From Oxalobacteraceae bacterium UBA6018 (GTDB taxonomy: Bacteria; Pseudomonadota; Gammaproteobacteria; Burkholderiales; Burkholderiaceae_D): a stretch of 7,416 nt of DNA. Positions 1 to 5,998 of the stretch are shown piece by piece (position 1 is the first letter of the stretch; each line of letters starts with the position of its first letter). Location: NCBI GenBank assembly GCA_002428015.1, contig DIZW01000080.1:1-7416 (forward strand), read 5' to 3'. A program made the position numbers and the translations under genes. The notes beneath the pieces were generated by a model, which was given only the letters and a program-made list of their open reading frames with translations, was not told where the DNA came from and did not search any database.

Positions 1-606
1 GCCGACCTGATCAGCTGGGGCGCGATCGGCGCCCGCACCACCGAGTCGCAGGTGCACCGCGAGCTGGCCTCCGGCCTGTCGTGTCCGGTCGGCTTCAAGA
101 ACGGCACGGACGGCAACATCAAGATCGCCGCCGAGGCCATCAAGGCGGCCTCCCAGCCGCACCACTTCCTGTCGGTGACCAAGGGCGGCCACTCGGCCAT
201 CGTGTCCACCAGCGGCAACGAGGATTGCCACATCATCCTGCGCGGCGGCAAGGCGCCCAACTACGACGCCGAGAGCGTGGAGCAAGCCTGCCAGCAGATC
301 GCCGCGCTCGGCCTGGCCGCGCGCCTGATGATCGACGCCTCGCACGCGAACAGCTCGAAGAAGCCCGAGAACCAGGTGCCGGTGTGCGCCGACATCGCGC
401 GCCAGGTGGCCGGCGGCGACGGGCGCATCGTCGGCGTGATGGTCGAGTCGCACCTGGTGGGCGGGCGCCAGGACCTGGTGCCTGGCAAGGAACTAACCTA
501 CGGCCAGTCCGTCACCGACGGCTGCATCGACTGGGACAGTAGCGTGCAGGTGCTCGAAGGCCTGGCCGCGGCGGTGCGCCAGCGCCGCCTGCGCGACGAG
601 GGCTAG
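1..606 (+). CDS. aroG: Phe-type class I DAHP synthase, C-terminal part (partial at left edge)
   Basis: 3-Deoxy-7-phosphoheptulonate synthase condenses phosphoenolpyruvate with erythrose 4-phosphate, the first step of the shikimate pathway for aromatic amino acids, in the cytoplasm. The frame is open from base 1 and ends in TAG; 201 residues are visible. Aligned from memory to E. coli AroG (350 residues), the first visible residue corresponds to about 154, so roughly 153 N-terminal residues lie outside the window. Seen: GARTTES (Arg12 = R165), GFKNGTDG (Lys33 = K186), ILRGGK (Arg81 = R234), and metal ligands His115 in IDASHANSSK (H268), Glu149 in VMVESHL (E302) and Asp173 in TDGCI (D326). The fourth ligand (C61) is off the edge. 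Phe-pocket positions are kept: Phe56 (F209), Ser58 (S211) and Val68 (V221). Tyr-type AroF has Gly at the Ser position, so feedback inhibition by Phe is likely. The true start is not visible; GTG at 52 is internal. Confidence 0.95.
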   Translation, partial: ADLISWGAIGARTTESQVHRELASGLSCPVGFKNGTDGNIKIAAEAIKAASQPHHFLSVTKGGHSAIVSTSGNEDCHIILRGGKAPNYDAESVEQACQQIAALGLAARLMIDASHANSSKKPENQVPVCADIARQVAGGDGRIVGVMVESHLVGGRQDLVPGKELTYGQSVTDGCIDWDSSVQVLEGLAAAVRQRRLRDEG

Positions 607-638
607 GCGCCAAGAGCGCCAGGCGGCGCGCGCCCAAT

Positions 639-674
639 AAAAAACCCGCCGGTTCGCACTGGCGGGTTTTTTTT
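639..674. terminator. Bidirectional intrinsic terminator between convergent genes
   Basis: A perfect 12-bp stem pairs AAAAAACCCGCC (639-650) with GGCGGGTTTTTT (661-672). A G-T wobble and a G-C pair (651-652 with 659-660) extend it around the loop TTCGCA. Eight T follow on the + strand (667-674), and the A run at 639-644 gives a U tract on the - strand. It lies 32 bases after the aroG stop and 40 bases after the receptor stop, so it can serve both convergent transcripts. Termination activity is inferred from structure. Confidence 0.93.
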
Positions 675-700
675 ATGCCTGGGCGGGATGGCCCAGGCAT
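675..700. repeat. Perfect 10-bp inverted repeat next to the terminator
   Basis: ATGCCTGGGC (675-684) and GCCCAGGCAT (691-700) are exact reverse complements around a 6-base loop, GGGATG. The element lies 14 bases past the stop codon of the receptor gene and touches the T tract of the neighbouring terminator. It has no T tract of its own in either direction. It may therefore be a 3'-end stabilising hairpin for the receptor mRNA or part of a double-hairpin terminator, rather than an independent terminator. The structure is certain; the role is inferred. Confidence 0.6.
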
Positions 701-714
701 GGCGGGGATAGGCC

Positions 715-3516
715 TTAGAACTTGTAGGAAGCGCCCAGGTAGAAGGTGCGTCCGATCGCGCTGGCATAGCGTGGGTCGTAACCGAGTTGGTGAGAACCGG
801 TGTTGCGCAGCGACAGCGGCGGCGTCTTGTCGGCCAGGTTCTGGACCCCGCCGGTGAGGACCAGGTTGGTCATCAAGCGGTACTCGGTCTGCCAGTCGAA
901 GGTGTAGTAGGCCTTGATCTTGAGCTGGACCGCGATGCAGTCGCCGTTGGCGTCGCCGATGGTGACGGCGCAGTTGTCGGCATCCTGCAGCTTGTCCTTG
1001 TAGCCGCTACGGTAGTTCATCGACAGGTTGTGCGTGAAGGCGCCGATCTCGGCCGTCAACGAACTCTTGATGACGTTGCGGAAAGCCACCTTGTCGTCGC
1101 TGCCGAACTGGCCCAGGCTGCTTTCCCAGGAGTCGGACGAGCCCGGCGTCGTGTAGCGCGACTTGAGTAGGTGGGTGCCGGCCAGGCGCGCGGTCAGGCG
1201 CGCTTCGCTGAACTTCATCTTGTACAGCAGGTCGTAGTCGATGCCGCGGTTTTCCTGCTGGCCGATGTTGATCGGCGCGAAGACAATGGCCAGGTCCTTC
1301 TCGCCCGTGGAGGCCTTGTACTTGGTGGTGTAGAGCGAATAGTACTTGTGCGGATCGCCGGCGATGAGTGCTTCGCTGACCGAAGTGACGGCATCCTTGA
1401 TGGCCACGTTCCACAGGTCCACCTTGACGCTGAAGTTGGAGAACGGCTCGATCACGGTGCCGACCGACCATTGCTTGGAGCGCTCAGGCTTGAGCTCGGG
1501 GTTGCCGCCGTTGAAGGCTTCGAGCTGGTTGCGGCCCTTGCCCACGCAGTACTGGAACAGCGGATCGGCCGAGGTGAAGCCGTTGGCCGCCGTGATCGGG
1601 CAGTTGTACAGGCCACCGGTGACGCCGAAGTCGCTCAACGGCTGGCCGATGTCCTTCATGGCGGCCGCCTTGAAGCCGGTGCCGTAGGCGGCGCGGAACA
1701 GCATCGATTTGGTCGGTTGCCAGCGGGCGCTGATCTTGTAGGTGCTGGCCGACTGGTTGTGGCCCATGGTGGTGGAGTGGAGGGTGTCGGTCAGCTTGCT
1801 GATCTGGTCATAGCGCACCGAACCGGTCACTTCCAGGTCCTTGATGACCGGCACCAGCAACTCGGCGTAGGCGCCGGCGTTGTGTCGTCGGAAATCAAAC
1901 GAGGGCTGGTCGTCGTCGAACAGGATTTCCGAGTGCGAGACGGCTGGGTTCGGCGTCTCCGAGTAGCTGGTGGTGCGGAAGTCCGCGCCCACGCCGAGCT
2001 GGGCGGTGCCGGCAGGCATGCTGAACAGATCGTGCGAGCCGCGGATGTCGGCCCCCTTCATCTCGATCTCGGTGTTCTTGTAGTTGCCCGCGTACTGGGT
2101 GGCCTTGAGCGCGCTGACCATGCTGGCCGGCATCTGCCCGGCGGCGTACGGGAACGGATCGATGGCGCCCGAGGCGAGGGCCGCGTTGAACTTGTCGGCC
2201 AGCGGGAAGCCGCCCACGTAGTTTTCCGGCGACATGTTACGTGACCAGGTCAGGGCCGAGTTGATGTCCCAGCCGGCAGCGGTGCCGTCGATGCCGGCCA
2301 CGAAGTGGGTAGTCTTGCTGGCGTAGTCATAGGCACGCCCGCCCAGGTCGAGCAGGCGGTACTTGACGGTGCTGCCGGTGACGCCGGCGCGCTGCTCGGC
2401 GGTCAGGTAGGGCGTGACGTATTTCTGGAACAGTGGCGAGGTGGACGCCATGCTGAACTCGGCCGGGTAGGGCGCGATGTTGGCCAGCACATGCGACTCG
2501 TTGTAGGCGAAGTCGGAGAACAGCTTGAAGCCGCTGTCGCCCAGCTTGATGGCGCCGGACGCGTAGAAGCCGCCGCGCTTGATCTCCGGCGAAATCTCGA
2601 CCGCGCTGGTGTAGTCGTACCAGCACTGGCCGTCGCCGAAGGCTTGCACGTGCAGGGGCGCGCATTTGCCGTTGATCTGCAGGTAAGGGTTGACGTTGAC
2701 CGACGCCTTGGTGCCGGTCGCGTCGAGGTAGCGCACCGTCACGTTGGGCGGAATCGAACGCGAGGAGCCGTTGAAGAACTGCAGGTTCTGGCCGTTGTTC
2801 GGGTCCGGGAAGTTGATGATGCCGGTCTTGGCGAAATCGCGCTGCGAACCCTTGAGGCGGTCTTCATGCTGGTAGCTGCCCGACAGGAACAGCGTGTAGC
2901 CGTCGCTCTCGAGGTCGCCGAAGCCCTTGGCCATGCTGAACGACTTGGCGCGCGCGCCCGGATGCTGGGGCCGGGTGTACTTGGCCTCGATCGACAGCGG
3001 CGAGACGCCTTTTTTCAGGATGAAGTTGACCACGCCGGCGATCGCGTCGGCACCGTACAGGGCCGAGGCGCCGTCGGTGAGCACCTCGATGCGCTCGACC
3101 GCGGCCAGCGGGATCGAGTTGATGTCGATCGTGGTGCCGGAGGTGGCCGGCGCCATGCGGCGGCCGTTGAGCAGCACCAGGGTGTAGGCCTCGCCCACGT
3201 CGTGGATCGAGGCGGTGGTGATGCCGCCGCCGCCGCCGCCGACCGAATCGGCGGCCACGGTAAAGCCCTGCATCACGGGGAGTTGCTGGATGAAATCGGT
3301 TACCGATGTCACGCCGCTGCGCTTGATATCTTGTTGATTGAAGGTTTGAACCGGCAGCGCCGCTTCGGCGGCGATGCGTTTGATACTCGAGCCGGTAATT
3401 TCGACCCGCGCCATTGGTTCCTGGGCTTCTTGCGCATACGCGAAATGCATGCCGAGTGCCACGCCGCCTGCGCAGATCATGCGCACTGAGCGGGAAATAA
3501 CTTTTTCCACCATCAT
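715..3516 (-). CDS. TonB-dependent outer-membrane receptor, 933 residues
   Basis: An outer-membrane beta-barrel that imports a ligand using energy from TonB-ExbBD; the substrate cannot be read from sequence. A signal peptide covers residues 1-28 (hydrophobic stretch, probable cut AYA|QE). A TonB-box-like RVEITGS follows at 37-43. The plug spans about 50-170 and includes a six-Gly run (93-98), VLLNGRR (114-120) and GASALYGADAIAGVVNFI (149-166). The rest is a barrel with the family motif GNPELKPERSKQW (671-683) and a terminal YKF with the C-terminal aromatic typical of outer-membrane barrels. No FecA-like signalling domain precedes the TonB box. The mature chain has only six cysteines, in three close pairs: 285/298, 639/657 and 849/860. 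Length is at the large end for the family and normal for this subgroup. Of the tandem ATG codons, 3516 is chosen because AAAGGGAG lies 9 bases upstream. Divergent to a peptide-type ABC importer operon. Confidence 0.95.
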   Translation of the reverse strand: MMVEKVISRSVRMICAGGVALGMHFAYAQEAQEPMARVEITGSSIKRIAAEAALPVQTFNQQDIKRSGVTSVTDFIQQLPVMQGFTVAADSVGGGGGGITTASIHDVGEAYTLVLLNGRRMAPATSGTTIDINSIPLAAVERIEVLTDGASALYGADAIAGVVNFILKKGVSPLSIEAKYTRPQHPGARAKSFSMAKGFGDLESDGYTLFLSGSYQHEDRLKGSQRDFAKTGIINFPDPNNGQNLQFFNGSSRSIPPNVTVRYLDATGTKASVNVNPYLQINGKCAPLHVQAFGDGQCWYDYTSAVEISPEIKRGGFYASGAIKLGDSGFKLFSDFAYNESHVLANIAPYPAEFSMASTSPLFQKYVTPYLTAEQRAGVTGSTVKYRLLDLGGRAYDYASKTTHFVAGIDGTAAGWDINSALTWSRNMSPENYVGGFPLADKFNAALASGAIDPFPYAAGQMPASMVSALKATQYAGNYKNTEIEMKGADIRGSHDLFSMPAGTAQLGVGADFRTTSYSETPNPAVSHSEILFDDDQPSFDFRRHNAGAYAELLVPVIKDLEVTGSVRYDQISKLTDTLHSTTMGHNQSASTYKISARWQPTKSMLFRAAYGTGFKAAAMKDIGQPLSDFGVTGGLYNCPITAANGFTSADPLFQYCVGKGRNQLEAFNGGNPELKPERSKQWSVGTVIEPFSNFSVKVDLWNVAIKDAVTSVSEALIAGDPHKYYSLYTTKYKASTGEKDLAIVFAPINIGQQENRGIDYDLLYKMKFSEARLTARLAGTHLLKSRYTTPGSSDSWESSLGQFGSDDKVAFRNVIKSSLTAEIGAFTHNLSMNYRSGYKDKLQDADNCAVTIGDANGDCIAVQLKIKAYYTFDWQTEYRLMTNLVLTGGVQNLADKTPPLSLRNTGSHQLGYDPRYASAIGRTFYLGASYKF

Positions 3517-3525
3517 TTTGTATAA

Positions 3526-3533
3526 CTCCCTTT
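3526..3533 (-). promoter_or_regulatory. Ribosome binding site of the receptor gene
   Basis: On the - strand AAAGGGAG is followed by nine bases (TTATACAAA) and then ATGATG. The spacing favours the first ATG (3516) over the second (3513). Confidence 0.75.
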
Positions 3534-3619
3534 GTCGATCCTGCCAACGCGCTGCGTCTTGGGCAACCGCGCTGATTTTGTTATAAACGACGCCCCTGGT
3601 TGAGAAACGCCATCGAAAA

Positions 3620-3643
3620 AACGGTTAATTCTTTCGAACGGTT
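3620..3643. repeat. Direct repeat AACGGTT at the predicted receptor start site
   Basis: AACGGTT occurs at 3620-3626 and 3637-3643, with starts 17 bases apart, between the predicted -10 and the receptor gene. The position fits a repressor site, but two 7-base matches can arise by chance. A related ACGGTT is at 3945-3950 on the permease side. Confidence 0.3.
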
Positions 3644-3644
3644 C

Positions 3645-3673
3645 ATGAAATCATTCGATACGGGCTGTGTCAA
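3645..3673 (-). promoter_or_regulatory. Sigma70-like promoter for the receptor gene
   Basis: On the - strand a perfect -35 hexamer TTGACA (3673-3668) is separated by exactly 17 bases from TTTCAT (3650-3645), which matches four of six consensus -10 positions. A start site near 3638 is predicted, giving a leader of about 120 bases. A second -10-like TATAAC (3585-3580) is nearer the gene but has no matching -35. The prediction rests on sequence alone. Confidence 0.5.
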
Positions 3674-3726
3674 TATGGAAAATATGTAAATTAGCGTGAA
3701 AACAACGCTTTCATTAAATTAATTGT

Positions 3727-3738
3727 ATTGCGCGCAAT
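3727..3738. promoter_or_regulatory. 12-bp perfect palindrome, possible operator
   Basis: ATTGCGCGCAAT is its own reverse complement. It lies inside AT-rich DNA about 54 bases upstream of the predicted receptor -35 and 245 bases before the permease start, a position where a dimeric regulator could act on either gene. I do not recognise it as the site of a named regulator. Confidence 0.35.
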
Positions 3739-3982
3739 CGTGCGCCGCGCCGCAGCATGTTGTTTTTTTGTCCTATATGCATGCCGCTCCCTCTGCGTGA
3801 ATATTTTTTTGGCAATATTTTGTTCGTCAAGAGGGCTGGCGATGCTGCAACGCCGCAAATTTTTCATTACGTGACTGGAAACTTTCCCTCTTGGCGGGCG
3901 CCCCGGGCACGAAATATGCGTCGGCGCCAATATCGGGTATCGTTACGGTTCGCCGTTCCCGTCAATCGAAAGCGCCCGCCCG

Positions 3983-4921
3983 ATGCTCGTCTTTATCCTG
4001 CGCCGCCTGTGGCAGATGCTGCCCACCATGGGCGGCGTCGTGCTGCTGGTTTTTATCCTGTTCAACTGGGTTGGCGGCGACCCGGCCTATCTGCTCGCCG
4101 GCAAGATGGCCAACGCGGCCGACATCGCCAACATCCGCCGCCAGCTCGGCACTGACCAGCCCTATCTGGTCCAGCTGGGCATATTCGCGCGCCAGATCCT
4201 GACCTTTGACTTCGGCAATTCCTGGAGCACGGGCGAGCCGGTCGCCCACATCATCGCCAGCCGCCTGGGGCCCTCGCTGACCGTGCTGCTGCCGCTGACG
4301 ATCCTCGAGAGCGCGCTCGGAATCGCGCTGGCGCTGGCGCTGGCCTTCGTGCGCGGCTCGCTCACCGACCGCGCCGTGATGGTGGCCTGCACGGTCGGCA
4401 TGTCGATCAGCATCCTGGTCTACATCATCGTGTTCCAGTACTGGCTGGCCTACCGCCTCGGCCTGTTCCCGGTGCAGGGCTGGGGCGAGAGCCTGGGCCA
4501 GAACCTGCTGCGCTACGCCAGCCTGCCGATCCTGATCGGGCTGGCCGTGTCGATCGCGCCCACCTTGCGCCTGTACCGCAGCTTCGTGCTCGACGAGGCC
4601 GGCCAGGATTACGTGCGCACCGCGCGCGCCAAGGGCTTGCCGGAGCGCCGCATCCTGTGGGTGCACGTGCTCAGGAACGCCGCCATTCCGATCGTCACCT
4701 ACGTCATGGCCAGCCTGCCGTCGCTGCTGATCGGCGCCTTCCTGCTCGAACGCTTCTTCGGCATTCCCGGCATCGGGCGCGAGGTCATCCTCGCCGTCGA
4801 GCGCAGCGATTTTCCGGTCATCAAGGCGATCACCGTGTACGTGGCCGCCGCCACCATGCTGTTTAACCTGCTGACCGACCTGCTGTACCAGGCGCTCGAT
4901 CCGCGCGTGCAGCTTTCATGA
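3983..4921 (+). CDS. ABC importer permease, DppB/OppB-like, 312 residues
   Basis: Inner-membrane permease of the dipeptide/oligopeptide (PepT) ABC family; with the next gene product it would form the transmembrane channel. The N-terminus LVFILRRLWQMLPTMGG and first helix (about 9-30), followed by GGDPAYLLAGKM, are typical of DppB-like proteins. Periplasmic residues 31-95 include LGTDQPYLVQ (55-64) and FDFGNSW (75-81). Further helices lie at about 98-122, 133-155, 181-196, 235-255 and 282-303. The cytoplasmic EAA loop that docks the ATPase reads EAGQDYVRTARAKGL (205-219); FGIPGIGREV (259-268) and LDPRV (305-309) are family signatures. ATG 3983 is the only good start in frame because no start codon lies just upstream, yet it lacks a clear Shine-Dalgarno. 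The stop overlaps the next start in ATGA. The substrate class, peptide or similar, is inferred from family. Confidence 0.92.
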   Translation: MLVFILRRLWQMLPTMGGVVLLVFILFNWVGGDPAYLLAGKMANAADIANIRRQLGTDQPYLVQLGIFARQILTFDFGNSWSTGEPVAHIIASRLGPSLTVLLPLTILESALGIALALALAFVRGSLTDRAVMVACTVGMSISILVYIIVFQYWLAYRLGLFPVQGWGESLGQNLLRYASLPILIGLAVSIAPTLRLYRSFVLDEAGQDYVRTARAKGLPERRILWVHVLRNAAIPIVTYVMASLPSLLIGAFLLERFFGIPGIGREVILAVERSDFPVIKAITVYVAAATMLFNLLTDLLYQALDPRVQLS

Positions 4922-5991
4922 TGGGCTCGCCAATGCTTGCTCCAGGCGCCGACCCGGCCCCCGATCTCGCCGACGGACCCGACGCCCACGTCTCGCCGGG
5001 CTTGTGGGCGCTGGCCTGGCGCCGCCTGCGCGCCGACCGCCTGGCCATGCTGGCGCTGGGCGTGGTGGCGCTGTTCCTGGTGCTGGTGGCGCTGGCGCGC
5101 GCCGGCCTGGTGGCGGCCGACTGGGAGGACGAGGTGGCCGTCAACTACGCCCCGCCCAGCTTCATGGGGCCCGATCCGGCCACCCTGGCCGCGGCCCGGG
5201 CGCCGCTGCCGGCGCCGCCCAACGCCTTCGATCCGCTGGCTGCCGACATCCACGCGCTGCGCGCGGCCCTGGCCGCCAGCACCCCGGCCACGGACAGGGT
5301 GCGCCGCGCCACCTTGCCGTTCGGCGCAGACAAGTGGGGCCACGACGTGCTCAAGAAAACCGTCAAGGGCGCCGAGACCTCGATCGTGGTGGGCCTGGTG
5401 GCGGCCCTGCTGGCGGTCGGCCTGGGCACCTTGTTCGGCGCGCTGGCCGGCTTCTACGGCGGCGTCGTGGACGACCTGTTCAACTGGTTCTACAGCGTGT
5501 TCACCGCGATTCCCTCGATCCTGATGATCCTGGCCGTGGCCGCCGTGCTGCAGCAAAAGGGCGTGGCCACCATCGTGCTGATCCTGGGGCTGACCGGCTG
5601 GACTGGCCCGTTCCGGCTCATGCGCGCCGAGTACCTCAAGCACAAGGGGCGCGAATACGTGCTCGCGGCCGAGGCCATCGGCGCGTCCAGCTGGCGCAAG
5701 ATGTTCGGCCATATTTTCCCCAACGTCAGCCACGTGGCCCTGGTCCAGCTGTCGATCCTGGTGGTCGGCTTCATCAAGGCCGAGGTGATCCTGAGCTTTC
5801 TCGGCTTCGGCGTGCCGGTCGGGGTGGTGTCCTGGGGCAGCATGCTGAACGAGGCGCAGAACGAGCTGATCCTGGGCAAGTGGTGGCAACTGGCGGCCGC
5901 CGCCGGCGCGATGGCGCTGCTGGTGACCGCCTTCTCCCTGCTCACCGACGCGCTGCGCGACGCGCTCGACCCGCAACTGCGCTCGGAATAA
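4918..5991 (+). CDS. ABC importer permease, DppC/OppC-like, 357 residues, with long periplasmic insert
   Basis: Second inner-membrane permease of the importer, partner of the preceding gene. The start overlaps the previous stop by four bases (ATGA) and has no Shine-Dalgarno of its own, so translation is probably coupled. A cytoplasmic N-terminus of about 40 residues (WRRLRADRLAM, 34-44) leads into helix 1 (44-62). A periplasmic segment rich in Ala and Pro (63-133) precedes LPFGADKWGHDVL (133-145), the equivalent of the family motif HPFGTDxxGRDVL. In ordinary DppC proteins this stretch is much shorter, which explains the length of 357 against about 300. The EAA loop reads REYVLAAEAIGASSWRKMF (245-263); FLGFGVP is at 294-300 and ALDPQLR at 349-355. 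The long loop recalls YejE in position but not in sequence. Role as channel subunit is firm; the substrate is not known. Confidence 0.92.
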   Translation: MMGSPMLAPGADPAPDLADGPDAHVSPGLWALAWRRLRADRLAMLALGVVALFLVLVALARAGLVAADWEDEVAVNYAPPSFMGPDPATLAAARAPLPAPPNAFDPLAADIHALRAALAASTPATDRVRRATLPFGADKWGHDVLKKTVKGAETSIVVGLVAALLAVGLGTLFGALAGFYGGVVDDLFNWFYSVFTAIPSILMILAVAAVLQQKGVATIVLILGLTGWTGPFRLMRAEYLKHKGREYVLAAEAIGASSWRKMFGHIFPNVSHVALVQLSILVVGFIKAEVILSFLGFGVPVGVVSWGSMLNEAQNELILGKWWQLAAAAGAMALLVTAFSLLTDALRDALDPQLRSE

Positions 5992-5994
5992 GGA
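5990..5994 (+). promoter_or_regulatory. Ribosome binding site of the fused ATPase gene
   Basis: AAGGA overlaps the TAA stop of the second permease and lies four bases before ATG 5999, slightly close but usable. It is the clearest such site inside the operon and supports the 5999 start. Confidence 0.6.
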
Positions 5995-5998
5995 TTCC

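Larger units (their letters stand above)
3517..3982. promoter_or_regulatory. 466-base divergent intergenic region
   Basis: This region separates the start codons of the receptor (-) and the first permease (+). Bases about 3575-3890 are clearly richer in A+T than the flanking genes, with T runs near 3762-3768 and 3804-3810. It holds a sigma70-like promoter facing the receptor, a repeated AACGGTT element, a 12-bp palindrome at 3727-3738 and a short hairpin (AGCGT/ACGCT, 3693-3709). I found no convincing sigma70 or sigma54 promoter facing the permease operon and no protein-like ORF. The permease start at 3983 lacks a clear Shine-Dalgarno; the nearest purine stretch is GAAAG (3968-3972), about ten bases away. 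Confidence 0.7.

Noticed and set aside
1171..2244. Open frame of 357 codons on the + strand
   Set aside because: Antisense to the receptor; composition of a GC-rich shadow and no ribosome binding site or domain.
2305..3489. Open frame of 394 codons on the + strand
   Set aside because: Antisense to the receptor signal peptide, plug and early barrel, which are clearly real; product is Val, Gly, Arg, Asp rich without a domain.
3642..3664. Possible Fur box overlapping the receptor promoter
   Set aside because: The - strand has AATGATTTCAT, which recalls part of the Fur consensus but needs a one-base gap and lacks the outer repeats, so iron control cannot be claimed.
3800..3819. AATATT repeat flanking a T run
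   Set aside because: Each half is self-complementary and only six A/T pairs long; expected in AT-rich DNA and too weak for a terminator.
3837..3852. Possible sigma54 promoter (TGGCGATGCTGC)
   Set aside because: The TGGC to TGC spacing is too short for the -24/-12 arrangement.
3691..3930. 79-codon frame on the - strand in the intergenic region
   Set aside because: Starts at TTG without a ribosome binding site, is highly basic and has no recognisable domain. It ends just upstream of the predicted receptor promoter, so it would need its own. Chance is the simpler reading.
3891..3930. TTGGCG / CGCCAA inverted repeat
   Set aside because: Only six base pairs with a 28-base loop; likely chance in this GC-rich segment.
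3757..4155. 132-codon frame beginning in the intergenic region, + strand
   Set aside because: More than half lies in the wrong phase over the first permease, there is no Shine-Dalgarno, and the composition changes to an Arg/Pro-rich shadow once inside the gene.
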